Positions 40,573 to 50,660 of a stretch of 64,000 bases of DNA are shown in pieces (the first letter of the stretch is position 1; each line of letters opens with the position of its first letter). Source of the stretch: Candidatus Fibrimonadaceae bacterium (GTDB lineage: Bacteria > Fibrobacterota > Fibrobacteria > Fibrobacterales > Fibrobacteraceae); the NCBI GenBank assembly GCA_031281275.1, contig JAITFP010000087.1, positions 1 to 64,000 on the forward strand, written 5' to 3'. The translations under genes were made by a program, and so were the position numbers. The notes under the pieces were generated by a model. That model was not told where the DNA came from. It saw nothing but the letters and a program-made list of their open reading frames with translations, and did no database searches.

Positions 40573-41984
40573 CAAAAAAAACTTTATCACTCTATAACAC
40601 TGCAAGCCGCGCTAAAGAAAACTTTACGCTTCCAGAAGGAGTTCCAGAAGTTCGCCTTTATGCTTGCGGACCAACCGTTTATCATTACGCCCACATAGGT
40701 AACTTGCGTACCTACCTTTTTGAGGACTTGCTCCGCAGAAGTCTTGAGTATTTTGGCTTTAAGGTTCGCCACGTTGTGAATATAACCGATGTTGGTCATT
40801 TAACAAACGATGAAGATGATGGCGAAGACAAAATGGAAAAAGGTGCAGCACGTACAGGGCAAAGTGTTTGGGAAGTAGCGGAATTTTACACGCAAAAATT
40901 TAAAGAAGATTTGGAACTTTTAAACATATTGCCGCCTACTATTTGGTGCAAGGCAACAGATTACATAAAAGAGCAAATTGATTTGATAGAAACACTGGAA
41001 AAAAATGGCTATACCTATAGCACAAGCGACGGAATTTATTTTGATTCACTGAAATTTCCAAAATATACAGAATTTGCAAGGCTTGACATTGTGGGTTTAA
41101 AAAGCGGAGCACGCATAGATATTGGCGAAAAGAAATTTGCAACTGATTTTGCATTGTGGAAGTTTAGCCCCAAAGACAAAAAAAGAGCAATGGAATGGGA
41201 TAGCCCTTGGGGAGTTGGTTTCCCGGGCTGGCACATAGAATGTTCCGCTATGGCTATGTCTCTTCTTGGTGAAACTCTGGATATTCACTGCGGCGGCACA
41301 GACCATATTCGCGTTCATCACACAAATGAAATAGCTCAGAGCGAATGTGCCACAGGAAAGCTATTTTCAAGATTTTGGATGCACGGAGAATTTCTTAGAG
41401 AAAACAATACCGACAAAATGAGCAAAAGCAGCGGAGAATTTTTATCCTTGGATGCTTTGATTAGAAAAGGGTTTGACCCTATGGCTTATAGGCTTTTTGC
41501 TTTGACAAGCCATTATAGAAATTATTTGAATTTTAGCTGGGAAGCGATGGGAAATGCAGTGGATTCTCTGATTGCACTGAGAAGAAAAACAGACCCTTTC
41601 ATTGGTATTGAAGGCAACATTAAAAGCTTGGAAGCAAGAGAATGGAGCTCGGCTTTTAAAAACGCCATTGCAGATGATTTGAATTCTTCTGCGGCTATTG
41701 GCGTATTGAATTTAATGCTTGCAGATACATCTATAGAAGATTGTGAAAAAGCCTATCTCATAAAAGAGTTCGATGGTGTTCTTGGGCTTCGCTTGCTGAA
41801 CAAACCGGAAAAAGTAAAGCGTACCGCAAAGGAAGAAGCGATGGCAAAAGAACTTATGGAAAAACGAAATGTGGCACGCATTGCAAAAAATTGGGCGGAG
41901 AGCGACAGGCTTCGCGATGAATTGCTATCCATTGGAGTTATGCTTAAAGATGGCAAAAATGGCACCGAATGGGAATGGAAATGA
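40569..41984 (+). CDS. cysS: cysteinyl-tRNA synthetase
   Basis: YACGPTVYHYAHIGNLRTYLFEDLLRR, GWHIECSAMAM, DKMSKSSGEFLSL. Confidence 0.97.
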   Translation: MTKKTLSLYNTASRAKENFTLPEGVPEVRLYACGPTVYHYAHIGNLRTYLFEDLLRRSLEYFGFKVRHVVNITDVGHLTNDEDDGEDKMEKGAARTGQSVWEVAEFYTQKFKEDLELLNILPPTIWCKATDYIKEQIDLIETLEKNGYTYSTSDGIYFDSLKFPKYTEFARLDIVGLKSGARIDIGEKKFATDFALWKFSPKDKKRAMEWDSPWGVGFPGWHIECSAMAMSLLGETLDIHCGGTDHIRVHHTNEIAQSECATGKLFSRFWMHGEFLRENNTDKMSKSSGEFLSLDALIRKGFDPMAYRLFALTSHYRNYLNFSWEAMGNAVDSLIALRRKTDPFIGIEGNIKSLEAREWSSAFKNAIADDLNSSAAIGVLNLMLADTSIEDCEKAYLIKEFDGVLGLRLLNKPEKVKRTAKEEAMAKELMEKRNVARIAKNWAESDRLRDELLSIGVMLKDGKNGTEWEWK

Positions 41985-42571
41985 TAGAGAGGCTTCGTGG
42001 GTTGCTTGTACATAAGGCTCCCTTGCTTGCAGTTGTTGAATGTGGTGGAGTGGGATATGGCGTTAATGTGAGCGCCCGCACAGGCGAAATGTTGCCTAGC
42101 GAAGGTTCAGAAGTTGTGCTTTTAACTCACCTTGTTGTACGAGAAGATTCCCTTACCTTTTACGGTTTTTTAGATACACAGGAAAAAGAACTGTTTTTGA
42201 AAATGATAGATGTCAATGGTATTGGACCAAAGATGGCACAGAGAATTTTAAGCTCCATTTCTCCAGGTGATTTGCTTTCTTTGATTGTAATGGAAGATTC
42301 CGTTGGTCTTTCCAAAATAAAGGGCATTGGCAAAAAAACTTCTGAAATGCTTGTGCTTGCCTTGAAAGACAAAGCACTTTCCATTTCTGCGACTGCTGGT
42401 GAAAATTCATCTGCGAGCTTGCCTTTTGCAGAACAAGAAGCCGTGCTTGCTTTGCATACCCTTGGGGTAAAAGATCCCGGAGCCAAAAAAGCTGTGGAAA
42501 AAGCTTCCGAAATTTTAGGCAGAGGAGCAGATGCTGGCAAGCTAATTGCAGAAGCATTAAGGCATATATAG
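41981..42571 (+). CDS. ruvA: Holliday junction helicase subunit RuvA
   Basis: MIERLRGLLVHKAPLLAVVECGGVGYGVNV, LTFYGFLDTQEKELFLKMIDVNGIGPKMAQRIL, KIKGIGKKTSEMLVLALKDK. Confidence 0.95.
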   Translation: MIERLRGLLVHKAPLLAVVECGGVGYGVNVSARTGEMLPSEGSEVVLLTHLVVREDSLTFYGFLDTQEKELFLKMIDVNGIGPKMAQRILSSISPGDLLSLIVMEDSVGLSKIKGIGKKTSEMLVLALKDKALSISATAGENSSASLPFAEQEAVLALHTLGVKDPGAKKAVEKASEILGRGADAGKLIAEALRHI

Positions 42572-44818
42572 CCTTTGCAAAACGGTTAAAACGTCGTTGC
42601 TTTTCACAGGGGATAAAAGACATTCGAATTTTGGATGATACAATTTTATTTTTGCAATTTTATCATTTTTCTTATGGAATACCAATATAACCTTTGGGAA
42701 CATTTCTTGGATTTTTTGTATTTGGTTATCTGAAAAATCATCTGCTTCGGCTATAAGCAAATCCCGATTGTTAAGGCTAAAAATGGTTTTCATGTCTGTA
42801 GATTCTTCTGCGATTCCTTCAACGGCTTCTACACATTCTTTGATAAATGAAAGTATTTGTTTATCTTGGTTGTAAATTACAACTTTCTGATGTTTTTCAT
42901 TTAGGAATTTTTTATAGAATTCATTTTCTTTTGTTTTGAGAGACAAAAGAAAATGAAACCGGCTACCTTTTTTATCGCTTTGGACTTCTAAATTGGAGTT
43001 CATAGCTTGCAAAATATTTTTAGATATTGTGAGACCAAGCCCAGAACCTCCGTATTTTCTGGTGTGCCCAGAGTCTATTTGTTCAAATGGCTCAAATATT
43101 TTCTTGATTTTTTCTTTTGGAATTCCAATTCCCGTGTCAATTATTTCAAAGTGTATTTTTTGCTCGTCTTCATTTGTTTCTGGATTAATTAATAATTTTA
43201 CCGAGCCTTCAGTTGTGAATTTCATTGCGTTGCTAATCAAATTTACCAAAACCTGTTTTAATCTTATAGGGTCTGTTTTTATAAATTTTGGCATATAAAT
43301 AGATGGCAAAACATAAAATTTAATGGGCTTGTAAATCAAGTAGTGGCTGCAAACGCTTATCAAATCGTCGCATAGCGAGAATATGTCAACCCATTCCTCT
43401 TCTATTTTAAGATTTCCGGCTTCAATTTTTGAAAAATCTAATATGTTGTTAAATGTATCGCGCAAATGGTAAGAGGATATCTCTATGTTATTGCACCATT
43501 CCCTTTGCTCATCGTTTAAATTTGTGCTTTTGCTCAGTAGCAATTCTGAAAATCCAAGCATTGAGTTTAGGGGATTTCTTATTTCGTGGCTCATGTTTGC
43601 CAAAAATAAGCTCTTTGCCTTGCTTGCCTTTTCAACGGCATGTTTTTCTTGCAACAGTTTTCTGTTTGAATATTTGAAATATGAATAAAAAGAAAATCCG
43701 AGTAGCAATATAATCACAAGTTCTGCAATAATGGCGTTTTTCATATTATATACATACTGCTGGTACTTGCTTATTATCCAAGATTCCTCCTTGTTAAGCC
43801 TGATTGTTTCTGGAGGAAGTTTATATAGTTTCAATTTTCTCTTTGCGGCTGCATTGTCGTCCACCATAGGCATATTTGAAGTTCTTTTAAATCCAGAATT
43901 ATAAGTATCATTTCCAGCGAGGATTGCCTCGGCAATTAATCCTATGTTTTTTCCCATTAAAGACGCAAGAATTATATTTCCACCAATAACTCCGTTTTGT
44001 ATTCCAATATCCCAAAATGAATATACCGGGGCTGTGCTGTTGCTGTCCACATATTTGGTCATATCTTGCCATAATTTTTGCGGATTTTTGGTGGAACCAT
44101 TTAGCTCTACACCTACCAACACAACAGCATCTTGGCTTGGATTCAAATGCCTAAGGGAGTCTGCAAGGCTTTCCAGTGATGGCTTTTTCCATTCTTCCAG
44201 ATTTATGTTTTTTTGCATAGATATGGTGGAGTTCAATTGCTCACTTACATCTTTGCTGGCATCTGTGTTGTCGGTTATGAATATAATTCTTTTGACATTG
44301 CCTTGTATGCGTTGTATAAAATCTATTTGAGCAGGCAAATCGTAAAATTCATAAATGCCAGACCATAAGGATTTTTTTGGTGCTATAGAGTCCATTTGCT
44401 CTAATGATAACTCTGTGCTTTCGGAATCCAGAGGTTCAATAAATTCTGTTGGTTCTGGTTCAGATACCGACTCGGCTTGCAGCTTGCTTATTCCACAAGC
44501 TACTATAGGAACGTTTTCCCACAATATGTTTTCGTGGTTTTTCACATAATTAAATGCAGTTTGGTCCACTGTTATAATCACATCAAATTTCATGTTTATA
44601 TCTATATATTTTTGCAGCATGGAGTTAATTAGCTCTTCGCGCATATCAATATCTTCTATATGAATATTCATATTGCTTTTTCTTAACACATCTTGTATAG
44701 CCCTAGTGATATCATTTGTTTTTACAAATCCTTGATTATAGGAATTAAGCACAAGCACATTTTGATATGCAAAAGCCGATACCACCCAAACAATGGCAAA
44801 AAATACAGATTTTTTCAT
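42557..44818 (-). CDS. sensor histidine kinase with periplasmic ABC-substrate-binding-like sensor
   Basis: Signal peptide, LVLNSYNQGFVKTNDITRAIQ, TM, LFLANMSHEIRNPLNSMLGF, NLISNAMKFT, DTGIGIPKEKIKKIFEPFEQ, YGGSGLGLTISK. Confidence 0.9.
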   Translation of the reverse strand: MKKSVFFAIVWVVSAFAYQNVLVLNSYNQGFVKTNDITRAIQDVLRKSNMNIHIEDIDMREELINSMLQKYIDINMKFDVIITVDQTAFNYVKNHENILWENVPIVACGISKLQAESVSEPEPTEFIEPLDSESTELSLEQMDSIAPKKSLWSGIYEFYDLPAQIDFIQRIQGNVKRIIFITDNTDASKDVSEQLNSTISMQKNINLEEWKKPSLESLADSLRHLNPSQDAVVLVGVELNGSTKNPQKLWQDMTKYVDSNSTAPVYSFWDIGIQNGVIGGNIILASLMGKNIGLIAEAILAGNDTYNSGFKRTSNMPMVDDNAAAKRKLKLYKLPPETIRLNKEESWIISKYQQYVYNMKNAIIAELVIILLLGFSFYSYFKYSNRKLLQEKHAVEKASKAKSLFLANMSHEIRNPLNSMLGFSELLLSKSTNLNDEQREWCNNIEISSYHLRDTFNNILDFSKIEAGNLKIEEEWVDIFSLCDDLISVCSHYLIYKPIKFYVLPSIYMPKFIKTDPIRLKQVLVNLISNAMKFTTEGSVKLLINPETNEDEQKIHFEIIDTGIGIPKEKIKKIFEPFEQIDSGHTRKYGGSGLGLTISKNILQAMNSNLEVQSDKKGSRFHFLLSLKTKENEFYKKFLNEKHQKVVIYNQDKQILSFIKECVEAVEGIAEESTDMKTIFSLNNRDLLIAEADDFSDNQIQKIQEMFPKVILVFHKKNDKIAKIKLYHPKFECLLSPVKSNDVLTVLQRLYMP

Positions 44819-44881
44819 TATGCTACAAAAAGGCATAGGGGTAATGTAGAAAACGTTTGGGGTTTTACTATATTTTCTGGC

Positions 44882-45397
44882 ATGGATATTAAATCTTTTA
44901 TTCGTGATATTCCAGATTTCCCTCAATCTGGGGTAATTTTCAGGGATATTACGCCACTTATGTCTAATGGGGAGGCTTTTAAGTTTGTTGTTCAAAAAAT
45001 GGCAGAGCCATTTAGAAGTGCTGGCATCCAGAATGTTGCGGCTATAGAGTCAAGGGGATTCTTTTTTGGTTCTTGCGTTGCCATTGAGCTAGGCTGCGGA
45101 TTTACTCCCATTCGCAAAAAGGGCAAGCTACCGTGGCAAACAGATTCCGAAGACTATTCTTTGGAATATGGCACAGCAACCATAGAAATCCACAAAGATG
45201 CTTTTAGCAAGGGCGAGCGAGTTTTGCTGTTAGACGATGTTCTGGCAACAGGTGGAACCATTTCTGCGGCGGCACGTTTAGTGGAAAAACAGGGAGCTTT
45301 GGTAAGTGGAATGGTATTTTTGGTAGAACTAGATTTTTTGCAAGGTCGCAAAAACATAAAAGTAAACTGCCCCGTGCATTCCATAGTGCATTATTAG
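44882..45397 (+). CDS. apt: adenine phosphoribosyltransferase
   Basis: IRDIPDFPQSGVIFRDITPLM, AIESRGFFFGS, PIRKKGKLPWQT, VLLLDDVLATGGTISAAARLVE. Confidence 0.95.
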   Translation: MDIKSFIRDIPDFPQSGVIFRDITPLMSNGEAFKFVVQKMAEPFRSAGIQNVAAIESRGFFFGSCVAIELGCGFTPIRKKGKLPWQTDSEDYSLEYGTATIEIHKDAFSKGERVLLLDDVLATGGTISAAARLVEKQGALVSGMVFLVELDFLQGRKNIKVNCPVHSIVHY

Positions 45398-45417
45398 AAA
45401 TTTTCTAATTTTGCAGT

Positions 45418-46857
45418 ATGTTTCGTTTATTAACTCTAATATTAATCAGTGCCTCCTTTGCTTTTGCAAACCCCGAAACGGGGAGCAAAACTGCTGCTTG
45501 GATAACCCTTGAAGGCGATGTTGATCCCGGCATGAGCGACTATGCGCGCCGTGCCATAGCAGAAGCGGTTGCAAGAAAGCCAGATTTAATAGTTTTTGAA
45601 GTAAATACCTTTGGTGGTCGCTTGGATGCCGCCTTTGATATTGTGGACACAATAACAGCTTTAAAAATTCCAACCATTGCTCTGGTGCAAAAAAAAGCCA
45701 TAAGTGCAGGAGCCTTAATTGCCCTTTCCAGCGATAAGCTCTATATGCTCCCCAGCACAACCATTGGCGATTGCGCCCCCATAGTGCAAAACTCCGATGG
45801 TCAACCTCAAATTGTAGGCGAAAAAATACAATCTCCATTAAGGGCAAAATTCCGCAATTTAGCAGAGAGAAACGGGCACCCGCGCCTGCTCTCGGAAGCC
45901 TTTGTTAGTCCCGACTTGGGTGTTATGGAACTTTCCAACAAAGACACTACCATTTATGTGAATGTTGCCGAATATAGCGATATGCCCGAAGAGGAGCAAA
46001 AGAAATGGACAAGCAAAAAAACTCTTGTGAGGGCAGGCGAGCTTTTGACAATGACAAATGAGGAAGCCCAGCGTTTGAAATTTTCAAAAGGGACCCCAGA
46101 AAACATAGAGGCTTTTAAAAAAGAAATAGGCATAACAAGAACTGAGATTATTGAAATATCATGGGCAGAAAAGTTGACGAGATTCATAGGCGCAATATCT
46201 GGGATTTTAATGATACTGGGCTTTGGGGCTCTTTATATGGAATTTAAAACACCAGGTTTTGGCATTTTCGGTGTTATAGGCATTGTGCTTTTGGCAACCG
46301 TATTTTTAGGTCAATATGCGAGCAACCTGCACGATAAACTCCCCCTAGTTTTGCTTTGCCTAGGCGTTGTATTTATGCTTTTGGAAATTTTCGTTTTACC
46401 CGGTGCCATGATTTGCGGTGCGCTTGGGATAGTATGCTTTGTGGCAGCTCTAGCTTTGTCTTTTGATGGCTCAAATTTACCAGATTTTGCGCCTACGTTA
46501 GGTTCTCTCTCAAATTGGCAATATGGTTTGATATATATAATGTTATGTGCGGTGCTAGCCTTGTCTTTGCCCATTGTCGCTTCAAAATATTTAATCCCAA
46601 TGCTCCCAGATTCTTTAACTCCAATAAACAAAACCGATTTGTCCAAAGCATATTCCCCCGTTGAAGAATTTGTTGAGGAAATAAAAAAAGGCGATAGAGG
46701 CGTAGCCTTAACAGATTTACGCCCTTGCGGTCACGCAAAGTTTGGGGATAAAATGTTTGATGCCCAGTCTAGGAGCGATTTTATAGTGGCTGGTTCTGAG
46801 CTTAAGGTTGATTTTGTGGAGGCAGGGAAGGTTTGGGTAGTTAAGACTAAAATATGA
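45418..46857 (+). CDS. NfeD-family membrane-bound ClpP-like serine protease
   Basis: VNTFGGRLDAAFDIVDTI, VQKKAISAGALIALSSDKLYM, TTIGDCAPI, C-terminal NfeD TM region. Confidence 0.9.
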   Translation: MFRLLTLILISASFAFANPETGSKTAAWITLEGDVDPGMSDYARRAIAEAVARKPDLIVFEVNTFGGRLDAAFDIVDTITALKIPTIALVQKKAISAGALIALSSDKLYMLPSTTIGDCAPIVQNSDGQPQIVGEKIQSPLRAKFRNLAERNGHPRLLSEAFVSPDLGVMELSNKDTTIYVNVAEYSDMPEEEQKKWTSKKTLVRAGELLTMTNEEAQRLKFSKGTPENIEAFKKEIGITRTEIIEISWAEKLTRFIGAISGILMILGFGALYMEFKTPGFGIFGVIGIVLLATVFLGQYASNLHDKLPLVLLCLGVVFMLLEIFVLPGAMICGALGIVCFVAALALSFDGSNLPDFAPTLGSLSNWQYGLIYIMLCAVLALSLPIVASKYLIPMLPDSLTPINKTDLSKAYSPVEEFVEEIKKGDRGVALTDLRPCGHAKFGDKMFDAQSRSDFIVAGSELKVDFVEAGKVWVVKTKI

Positions 46858-46882
46858 ATAATTCTAAAATAAGAGACTATAG

Positions 46883-49800
46883 GTGGGAAAAAATGAAATA
46901 CAAAAAGCATTAGAAGAAATTTCTACTACTGATCTTACAGAGAAAATAGAATTTCTTTTGAAAGTTATTGGACTTCAATCTTCTAGAAAAACACCACTTC
47001 AAAATAAAACTTTCGAAGAATTTTCTTCTCAATTTATTACAGAAAATTCAACATTTAGAAAAGACAAAGCATTTGTTGAAAATTGGAATTACATTGATTT
47101 TATTTTCCAAATTACCAGTGGTGAATTAGAGTCACAACTAAATTTTTCAAAAAATACTTTCGATAAAAATGAAACTGATGCATATCTTTTCTTTTGTTTA
47201 GAATTAAAAGAAAAAAAAACGGAATATTCTCGTAGCATTTTAAGTCAGATAACAAGGGAAATTAATAAAATATTTTCAATACCAACATTTGTAATTTTTA
47301 AAATAGGAGATAAAATTACATTTTCAATTATTAATAGAAGAATAAGTAAACGAGATGAAAGTAAAGATGTTTTAGAAAAAGTAACTCTTATCAAGGATAT
47401 TAATACAAAAGAACCTCACCGTGCTCATATTGATATTTTATTTTATTTATCCATTGAACAACTCAGAACTAAATACGTTATAAATAGTTTTGCAGATTTG
47501 CATAATGCTTGGCAGAAGGTACTTGATATAAAAACGCTAAATCGTAGTTTTTATGAAAAATTAGTTGCCAAAATAGATAAAGAGGGGAATATCACCAAAA
47601 AAGGTTGGTATTTTAAATGCCTTGAAAATATACAAATTGATGATGAACTTAAAGCGCAAGCCGTTATTCGTGTAATAATTCGTTTAATGTTTATGTGGTT
47701 TATGAAAGAAAAAAAAATGATTAAACCTGATTTTTTTACTCGTAAATTTGCTGCTGATTTTTTGAAAAATAAAAATACATATTACAATGCAGTATTGCAA
47801 AATATGTTTTTTGCGGTTTTGAACACCAAAATTTCTGAACGCCGTTTCCTTGAACAAAATGAATATGATATGTTTCAATTTTTTAGATATGAAACATTTT
47901 TCAAACAAGGCAAAGCAATTGAATTTAAGCAATTGACCGATGAAATACCATTTATTAATGGAGGGATTTTCACTTGCCACGACCAACAAATAAAACAAAG
48001 CATTAGCGATGATATTATTTTTGAACTTATTGATTTATTCAACAGTTTTGTGTTCACGGTTGAAGAATCTACACCGGTGGAACAGGATATTGCCCTAGAC
48101 CCTGAGCTTTTAGGAACGGTTTTTGAGAATCTGATTGCTTTTTACAATCTTGAAACTCAAAAAAATGCCAGAAAACAAACGGGTAGTTTTTATACACCAC
48201 GCGAAATAGTTGATTATATGTGTAGCGAAAGTTTGAAAAAGAGTTTAAAAGCAAAATTCCCAGATTTGCACCTGCAAATTGATAAATTGATAGACAGCGA
48301 CGAAGATTATTTAAATTTTCCAGATAAAAATAAAATGCTTGCTGCCATTACCGATTTGAAAATACTTGACCCAGCCTGTGGCTCCGGTGCATTTCCTATG
48401 GGTATGTTCAATTTGATGGTACGAACTGTGGAAAAACTACGAAAGTACAAAACAACCTATGAAAATAAGTTAGATATAATCTCGAATTGCATTTATGGTA
48501 TTGATATTCAAAATATTGCAATAGAGATTAGCAAATTGCGTTTTTTCATTTCGTTGCTTGTAGATTATCAAATACCTGAAAAAGTTGAAGATTTCGATGT
48601 TTTACCGAATTTGGAAACCAAGTTTATTGTTGCCGATGCGCTTATAAACATAAAGTTACAGGGCGGCGGCTCGCCGTTTTTTAATAGCCAGATTATGTTT
48701 GGAATAAGAGATGGATTTGATATTGTGATTGGAAACCCGCCATATTTATTTTTGAGTGGAAAAGGTAGCCCAATAAAACAATTAGAAAATGCTAATAAAT
48801 ATGAAGAGGCAAATAAACTAAAATTATTATTTAATCTTTATGCAAATCAGTTGCCTAATTCATCTGAGGGGTGCAGAGACTATTACAAATGGTTTATTGA
48901 CAAGGCTTTTGGATTGGTAAAACCGAACGGTATAGTGGCATATATTACTCCTAATACTTATATTGATTTGAAAAATTATAGTGATATAAGAAAAATTCTT
49001 TTTACAGAAAATATGACCGATGTTATTGTTGATTTGGGGTTTGGAATTTTTGAAGAACTCATTGTTCCATCAGCAATTTTTATATCAAAACGAAGTAAAT
49101 TAAATCAAAAAGATGTATCATATTGCGATTTAAAAAATATTGAGCGAAATATTCTAAAAGAAAGGTCTTTATCGCAATTGGTGGAAAGTTACAAAATAAA
49201 TATATTGATAAAGGAGAACAAAATATTGTTATATAAGCATCCACTTGCTGAAAAAATATACTCTTCTTGTTCTTTAACTATTAAAAAATTGCTTACTTTA
49301 TCTGAAGGGGAGCACAATATGATAATTGATAATAATAAAATGTCTTATAAACCACGGGAAGGTATGATTGCAGCAATTTTAGATGAGGAATTATCTCGTT
49401 ATGTGCCAGTAAAGATAGTTTATATTCCACAGAATGATTGTAAAAAATATGATGTTAATTTACATTCAGGAAATAGATTTTTTATACGAAAGACGGGAGA
49501 TAGCATTATTGTTGCTCCTATAAATAATGACAATTTGGTTATTGCTCATCAAAATGTTTATGTTGGTCATAGTAGGTTAAATGAAATGGATTTTCGTTTT
49601 TTAATCGGGCTATTAAATTCATCGTTGCTAACATTTTTATATCAAAATGGAATAAATGGGCAAAAAGGAAGAACTTTAGCGCAATTCCGTATATATTCTT
49701 TATATGCGTTGCCTATACCAGATAAATTTCCTATTCGCGACAAACAGGAAATTATATCATTGGTCGAAAAAATTATTTCTTTAAAAGAGGAAAATCCAGC

Positions 49801-49915
49801 AGCCGATACCAAAAAATTTGAGGGAGAAATAGATAGGTTGGTTTATGGATTATATGGGCTTAATCCTCCTCCGTCCTCCACCCTGCCTTCTTATCCGCCA
49901 CCATATCCACCATAG
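46883..49915 (+). CDS. type IIG / Eco57I-like restriction-modification protein (GTG start)
   Basis: ARKQTGSFYTPREIVDYM, LKILDPACGSGAFPMGMF, IVIGNPPYLF; markedly AT-rich compared with neighbours. Confidence 0.88.
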   Translation: MGKNEIQKALEEISTTDLTEKIEFLLKVIGLQSSRKTPLQNKTFEEFSSQFITENSTFRKDKAFVENWNYIDFIFQITSGELESQLNFSKNTFDKNETDAYLFFCLELKEKKTEYSRSILSQITREINKIFSIPTFVIFKIGDKITFSIINRRISKRDESKDVLEKVTLIKDINTKEPHRAHIDILFYLSIEQLRTKYVINSFADLHNAWQKVLDIKTLNRSFYEKLVAKIDKEGNITKKGWYFKCLENIQIDDELKAQAVIRVIIRLMFMWFMKEKKMIKPDFFTRKFAADFLKNKNTYYNAVLQNMFFAVLNTKISERRFLEQNEYDMFQFFRYETFFKQGKAIEFKQLTDEIPFINGGIFTCHDQQIKQSISDDIIFELIDLFNSFVFTVEESTPVEQDIALDPELLGTVFENLIAFYNLETQKNARKQTGSFYTPREIVDYMCSESLKKSLKAKFPDLHLQIDKLIDSDEDYLNFPDKNKMLAAITDLKILDPACGSGAFPMGMFNLMVRTVEKLRKYKTTYENKLDIISNCIYGIDIQNIAIEISKLRFFISLLVDYQIPEKVEDFDVLPNLETKFIVADALINIKLQGGGSPFFNSQIMFGIRDGFDIVIGNPPYLFLSGKGSPIKQLENANKYEEANKLKLLFNLYANQLPNSSEGCRDYYKWFIDKAFGLVKPNGIVAYITPNTYIDLKNYSDIRKILFTENMTDVIVDLGFGIFEELIVPSAIFISKRSKLNQKDVSYCDLKNIERNILKERSLSQLVESYKINILIKENKILLYKHPLAEKIYSSCSLTIKKLLTLSEGEHNMIIDNNKMSYKPREGMIAAILDEELSRYVPVKIVYIPQNDCKKYDVNLHSGNRFFIRKTGDSIIVAPINNDNLVIAHQNVYVGHSRLNEMDFRFLIGLLNSSLLTFLYQNGINGQKGRTLAQFRIYSLYALPIPDKFPIRDKQEIISLVEKIISLKEENPAADTKKFEGEIDRLVYGLYGLNPPPSSTLPSYPPPYPP

Positions 49916-50585
49916 CACTTGCCGGCAATTCATAGAGCAGGGTGCAGGTCTTTACGTTCTCAAAACCCGCCCTCTTCAAAGCCCTGGCGCAAGAAGCCGT
50001 TGTTGCCCCGGTTGTGTAAACATCGTCCACAACCACTATTTGCGGCGAAATCTGCAAATTTGTGGCTTTTTTAGCCTCAAATGCACCTGCAACGTTCAAA
50101 GAACGGGCATTGCTGCCCAGCAATGTTTGCGAGGGCTTGTAGATACGCCTTTTTAAGACATTTGTCTGCAATTTCCCTCCACAGTGCAGCGCAAGTTCAA
50201 GGGCAGCCTGCTCGCATTGGTTGTAGCCCCTTTCGCGCTTTCGCGCGCTGTGCACAGGCACAGGGACAAAACTCATGTTTTTTCCCCAGCTCTCCAAAAT
50301 TTGGAGAGCTTCCCCTTTGCGACCAATGGAGGAGTTAGCCACCAAATATGAGGCTATTTTTTGCATTCCCTTGTATTTCATAGCCAAAATCAGGCTTCTG
50401 GTTAGGGAATTCATGGGGAAAAGGCTTATGGCATCCTCTTTGCCGAGCCATATAGGGTGCTGTCCGCAAGCAATTAGCTCTTCCTTGCAGTTATGGCAAA
50501 GCCAGGGATCTATTTTTTTGGAGTTCCCGCAAGCTAGGCAGGAATCGCCAAAAAAGAAAAACGATATGGATTCTCTTATGTTCAT
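49860..50585 (-). CDS. comF: ComF-family phosphoribosyltransferase
   Basis: SCLACG...LCHNCKEELI zinc cluster, FVPVPVHSARKRERGYNQCEQAALELA, IVVVDDVYTTGATTASCARALK. Confidence 0.93.
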   Translation of the reverse strand: MNIRESISFFFFGDSCLACGNSKKIDPWLCHNCKEELIACGQHPIWLGKEDAISLFPMNSLTRSLILAMKYKGMQKIASYLVANSSIGRKGEALQILESWGKNMSFVPVPVHSARKRERGYNQCEQAALELALHCGGKLQTNVLKRRIYKPSQTLLGSNARSLNVAGAFEAKKATNLQISPQIVVVDDVYTTGATTASCARALKRAGFENVKTCTLLYELPASAMVDMVADKKAGWRTEED

Positions 50586-50660
50586 ACTTGTTAGACGTAA
50601 CTTTTGGCAAAAAAAATCCTGAAAAGTGAATTTTTTTTATTTTTTTTCATTTTTCTTGAT

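Noticed and set aside
42160-42623. Antisense ORFs in ruvA
   Set aside because: Low-complexity translations opposite a clear RuvA; no independent support.
46883-49915. BREX/PglX or other multi-gene defence island
   Set aside because: No other defence genes adjacent; only a solitary Eco57I-like enzyme is supported.
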